Made by a program: the position numbers and the translations under genes
NCBI GenBank assembly: GCA_016928355.1
Contig: JAFGKW010000054.1
Location: 1-36,235 of the forward strand
Direction: 5' to 3'
Source: Methanomicrobiaceae archaeon
GTDB taxonomy: Archaea; Halobacteriota; Methanomicrobia; Methanomicrobiales; Methanomicrobiaceae
Length of the DNA stretch: 36,235 nt
The notes under the pieces: model-generated
The model's input: the letters and a program-made list of their open reading frames with translations, nothing else
Database searches by the model: none
What the model was told of the DNA's origin: nothing
Shown here: positions 34,477 through 36,235 of the stretch, piece by piece
Position numbering within the stretch: the stretch's first letter is position 1
Layout of the letters: every line of letters begins with the position of its first letter

Positions 34477-34923
34477 CTAATCATACGCCTTCCTCGTCTC
34501 CTCATCTGAAAGAGTCGGGGCGATCAGTTCCTTCCACAGCTTCGAATCCCAGGTCTTTAGGGCCGTGTGTGTCGTGAGATACTTCTCCGGGATCGGGTGC
34601 GTCCCGACGACGACGTCAATCCCGTACTTCTCCTTAATTAACTTAGTGAAGTATTTTATCCGCGGGCAGGGAGGGTAGCCGACGATCATCCCTGTTGCAA
34701 GGTGAATGACAGAAACTCCGTTTTTCTTCATCTCCTCGGGAGCATACTCGATATTTCCACCGGGGCATCCCCCGCAGGTAGCATAGCCTGCGATCTCTAC
34801 GTCTTCCCCTTCATAGACGGAGAACGCACCCTCGCGGTTGCGGAAGGCCCTGAGGCACTTACCGCCTGCGCATGTCCGGTAGCGGTCGCATATTATAATC
34901 CCGATCTTTTTTGTATCCTTCAT
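34477..34923 (-). CDS. CGGC-domain metal-binding protein
   Basis: The 148-residue protein carries the CGGC domain: ICDRYRTCAGGKC near the start, ATCGGCPGGNIEYA in the middle and GYPPCPRIKYF later, with the name-giving CGGC. Most cysteines cluster in positions likely to bind a metal or cluster; the family function is unknown. I start it at ATG 34923 (MKDTKKIG). A TTG at 34941 directly abuts a GGGAGG site and is too close to it to be a normal start. Confidence 0.85.
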   Translation of the reverse strand: MKDTKKIGIIICDRYRTCAGGKCLRAFRNREGAFSVYEGEDVEIAGYATCGGCPGGNIEYAPEEMKKNGVSVIHLATGMIVGYPPCPRIKYFTKLIKEKYGIDVVVGTHPIPEKYLTTHTALKTWDSKLWKELIAPTLSDEETRKAYD

Positions 34924-35016
34924 AACAGGATCTAAAATCAACCTCCCGGGGCAATAGATTAACGGTGCAGCATGAGACAGGGATGCATAATTTCAAAAGA
35001 TATTTCGGGATGCGTA

Positions 35017-35145
35017 TCATATTCCATAAAGATGCTCCTTTACCTTTTTATCCATTGACGCCTCCCTTCTTTTCAGCCGGTCCAGATCCGGGCTTTCCCC
35101 TTCATGATACGAAGAGAAGAGGAGATAAACGAAATCGACCGTCAT
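35017..35145 (-). CDS. Very small protein (42 residues, or 44 from ATG 35151)
   Basis: A short frame reads MTVDFVYLLFSSYHEGE, then a charged helix with LDRLKRREASMDKKVKEHLY, ending GI and TGA at 35019-35017. GAGGT on the minus strand (35157-35153) lies 7 bases before ATG 35145 and only 1 before ATG 35151, so 35145 is preferred. Codon use (AGG, ATA, GTC) resembles the neighbours. It follows the interrupted small gene at 35169-35378 by a short gap and may share its transcript. No family was recognised. Confidence 0.4.
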   Translation of the reverse strand: MTVDFVYLLFSSYHEGESPDLDRLKRREASMDKKVKEHLYGI

Positions 35146-35168
35146 CTCCATGACCTCTTTTTTTTAAA

Positions 35169-35378
35169 TCACACCTCGACCGTGGTGTCGCCGACAAATC
35201 CTTTTATGGAGAAAAAGTAGGGCTTTTCGGACTTGTCGAACACCTCACTAAGTCAGGGAAGTGCTTCAACCTTCCTGAAATCTTCGAGATACCTGAAGAA
35301 GCCCTCTGTGACCGGGCGGTTAGGCCAGCTTGTCGCGGAGTTTTTTAGGGATATAAGCGGTTTCTGAATGGCAGCCAT
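35169..35378 (-). pseudogene. Small gene (69 codons) with one in-frame TGA
   Basis: The minus-strand frame starts at ATG 35378 with MAAIQKPLISLKNSAT, continues SWPNRPVTEGFFRYLEDFRK to VEALP, meets TGA (35255-35253) at codon 42, and goes on as LSEVFDKSEKPYFFSIKGFV to GDTTVEV and the final TGA. Protein-like composition continues on both sides of the stop. A TATA-like TTAATATAAG (35413-35404 on this strand) lies about 30 bases before the ATG, fitting a leaderless transcript. A one-base change from a Trp or Arg codon explains the TGA best. No family was recognised. Confidence 0.45.
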
Positions 35379-35564
35379 CTTTTTAGAAGATCGGGTAAGT
35401 GCTTATATTAATAGTTCGTTTGAGGGGTCCACTTTGCCAGTAATGATTATCCTGAAAAATGATGTGGAACCGCTTTTTTTCACAATTATGAATAAAAAAT
35501 TCGCAGTGAAATTTTATCAGATAACACGAGTCACGCAATTCGTGCACAAAGTTATTCTGGATCC

Positions 35565-35575
35565 AATTATATATA
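35565..35575 (+). promoter_or_regulatory. TATA box before the SET-domain gene
   Basis: AATTATATATA lies about 20 bases before ATG 35594, implying a start site close to the ATG. A GGTGA at 35585-35589 could also serve as ribosome binding site if transcription starts further upstream. Confidence 0.4.
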
Positions 35576-35593
35576 CCACAAAATGGTGACAGG

Positions 35594-36067
35594 ATGGCAG
35601 TAAAAGAACTGGTTTATCTTAAGGAAAAGCCAGGTATGGGGCTTGGGATATTCGCCGTAAGGGATATTGAAAAGGATGAGATAATTGCTGAGTTTCATGG
35701 TCCGTGGATCAGGATCGAGGATATGGATGGAATTCCCCATGAAGTCTGGGATCACCTCTTCAATGTGGGATTCTGTGATTATATAATCGCACGGGAACCT
35801 GCTGTCAGAACAAACCATTCCTGCAATCCCAACGCCGGTATCGTAAAGGACGTTTTCCTTGCTGCAATGCGGCAGATAAAGAAAGATGAAGAGGTCACGT
35901 TCGATTATTCAGTAGTCACCGCCGATGACTGGCAGCTTGAATGCAGGTGCGGCTCTCCCCAATGCCGCAAAATCATCGGAAACTACGCGGATCTGCCTGA
36001 TGAGATCAAGAAAAAATATGAGAATTATACGCCGGACTGGATCAAAGGTGTACGGAGCATAAAGTAA
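35594..36067 (+). CDS. SET-domain protein methyltransferase
   Basis: The 157-residue protein is a minimal SET domain. It has GMGLGIFAVRDIEKDEII at the start (SAM side), the knot motif RTNHSCNPNAG (Asn74-His75-Ser76-Cys77), the catalytic region EEVTFDYSVV with Tyr105, and a post-SET zinc site with Cys117, Cys119 and Cys124 (ECRCGSPQCRK) plus Cys77. SET proteins methylate lysine side chains. In archaea a related Methanosarcina enzyme modifies the chromatin protein MC1. The target here is unknown and no chromatin gene is adjacent. All key residues are present, so it should be active. Confidence 0.9.
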   Translation: MAVKELVYLKEKPGMGLGIFAVRDIEKDEIIAEFHGPWIRIEDMDGIPHEVWDHLFNVGFCDYIIAREPAVRTNHSCNPNAGIVKDVFLAAMRQIKKDEEVTFDYSVVTADDWQLECRCGSPQCRKIIGNYADLPDEIKKKYENYTPDWIKGVRSIK

Positions 36068-36127
36068 TAGGGATAAGAAACAGCCATTTATAAAAAAATT
36101 TATCGTTTGTAGTGTTAATTATCCATC

Positions 36128-36235
36128 ATGGCGGCTGACAAGAGATTGCTGATCTCATTTGGTGAAAATGATAAAGTATTCCTTCTCGTGCTCGTAATAA
36201 TCCTAATCTTCTTCACACTCACATCACTCTACAGC
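36128..36235 (+). CDS. Start of a membrane protein (cut by window end)
   Basis: ATG 36128 opens 36 codons to the window edge: a short polar start (MAADKRLLISFGENDK) and then a hydrophobic segment, VFLLVLVIILIFFTLTSLYS, that is probably a membrane span or signal anchor. Too little is visible to name a family. Confidence 0.6.
   Translation, partial: MAADKRLLISFGENDKVFLLVLVIILIFFTLTSLYS

Noticed and set aside
34965-35153. Plus-strand frame of 62 codons
   Set aside because: It lies opposite the better supported small minus-strand gene and has no ribosome binding site or recognisable content.
35253-35255. TGA read as selenocysteine
   Set aside because: The surrounding residues (VEALP and LSEVF) show no redox-site context, no SECIS-like structure was recognised, and the likely host order is not known to use selenocysteine.
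35368-35589. Plus-strand frame of 73 codons before the SET gene
   Set aside because: It runs through AT-rich promoter DNA including the TATA box of the SET gene, with no ribosome site.
1-36235. CRISPR array, tRNA or rRNA genes, intact insertion sequence
   Set aside because: No regularly spaced repeats, cloverleaf-like sequences, conserved rRNA stretches or transposase motifs were recognised when reading both strands.

Overview
The window looks like the chromosome of a methanogenic archaeon, most likely of the order Methanomicrobiales (Methanoplanus/Methanolacinia-like; this placement is inference). The reasons are a complete six-gene Ech-type energy-converting [NiFe] hydrogenase operon, a DUF2115/UPF0305 protein, the archaeal AMP phosphorylase and ribose-1,5-bisphosphate isomerase, archaeal TATA-type promoter elements, U-run terminators and strong GGAGGTGAT-type ribosome binding sites. 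No tRNA, rRNA, CRISPR array or intact insertion sequence was seen.

Layout. 1-711: 3' part of a YkgJ-type cysteine-cluster protein. 819-4372: an unusual pair, a 647-residue protein with a PhoU/DUF47-like C-terminus and a truncated pyruvate phosphate dikinase-like protein that keeps the ATP-grasp and phospho-histidine domains but lacks the PEP/pyruvate barrel. 4369-15200: a large metal-chelate/corrinoid-type uptake locus with one FecCD permease, one ATPase, five paralogous lipoprotein binding proteins (one divergent, one frameshifted), two paralogous SAM methyltransferases and a CooC-like metallochaperone ATPase. 15283-17757: two convergent enzymes of the archaeal AMP-to-RuBisCO pathway. 17849-19941: trkH-trkA potassium uptake. 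20421-26876: a secreted transglutaminase-like protein, DUF2115, an AlkD-type DNA glycosylase, a hexapeptide acetyltransferase, a PadR regulator with a perfect inverted-repeat operator driving an ABC-2 exporter, a VOC protein and a nitroreductase. 27281-32421: echABCDEF. 32425-36235: a methyltransferase, a decayed lipoprotein gene, an Asp/Glu racemase, a CGGC-domain protein, two very small minus-strand genes (one with an in-frame TGA), a SET-domain protein methyltransferase and the start of a membrane protein.

How the genes may work together. The most interesting region is 4369-15200. A single importer appears to be served by several binding proteins that differ in cysteines near a conserved C-terminal motif. 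Binding-protein and methyltransferase genes have been duplicated together, and the operon also carries a nickel-chaperone-like ATPase with a CxC motif. This suggests a scavenging and processing system for nickel, cobalt or another metal complex. Ech and CODH-type enzymes would be plausible consumers of nickel, but the ligand cannot be read from sequence. A palindromic element (TTACGTAA) occurs at the divergent promoter and again before the fourth binding-protein gene.

Several genes show single-base problems: a +1 shift in a T run in binding protein 5, a +1 shift in a C run in the lipoprotein gene, an ACG where an ATG is expected at 819, and a TGA inside a small gene. These could be real decay or recoding, or assembly errors. 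They should be judged against reads or related genomes before strong conclusions are drawn.
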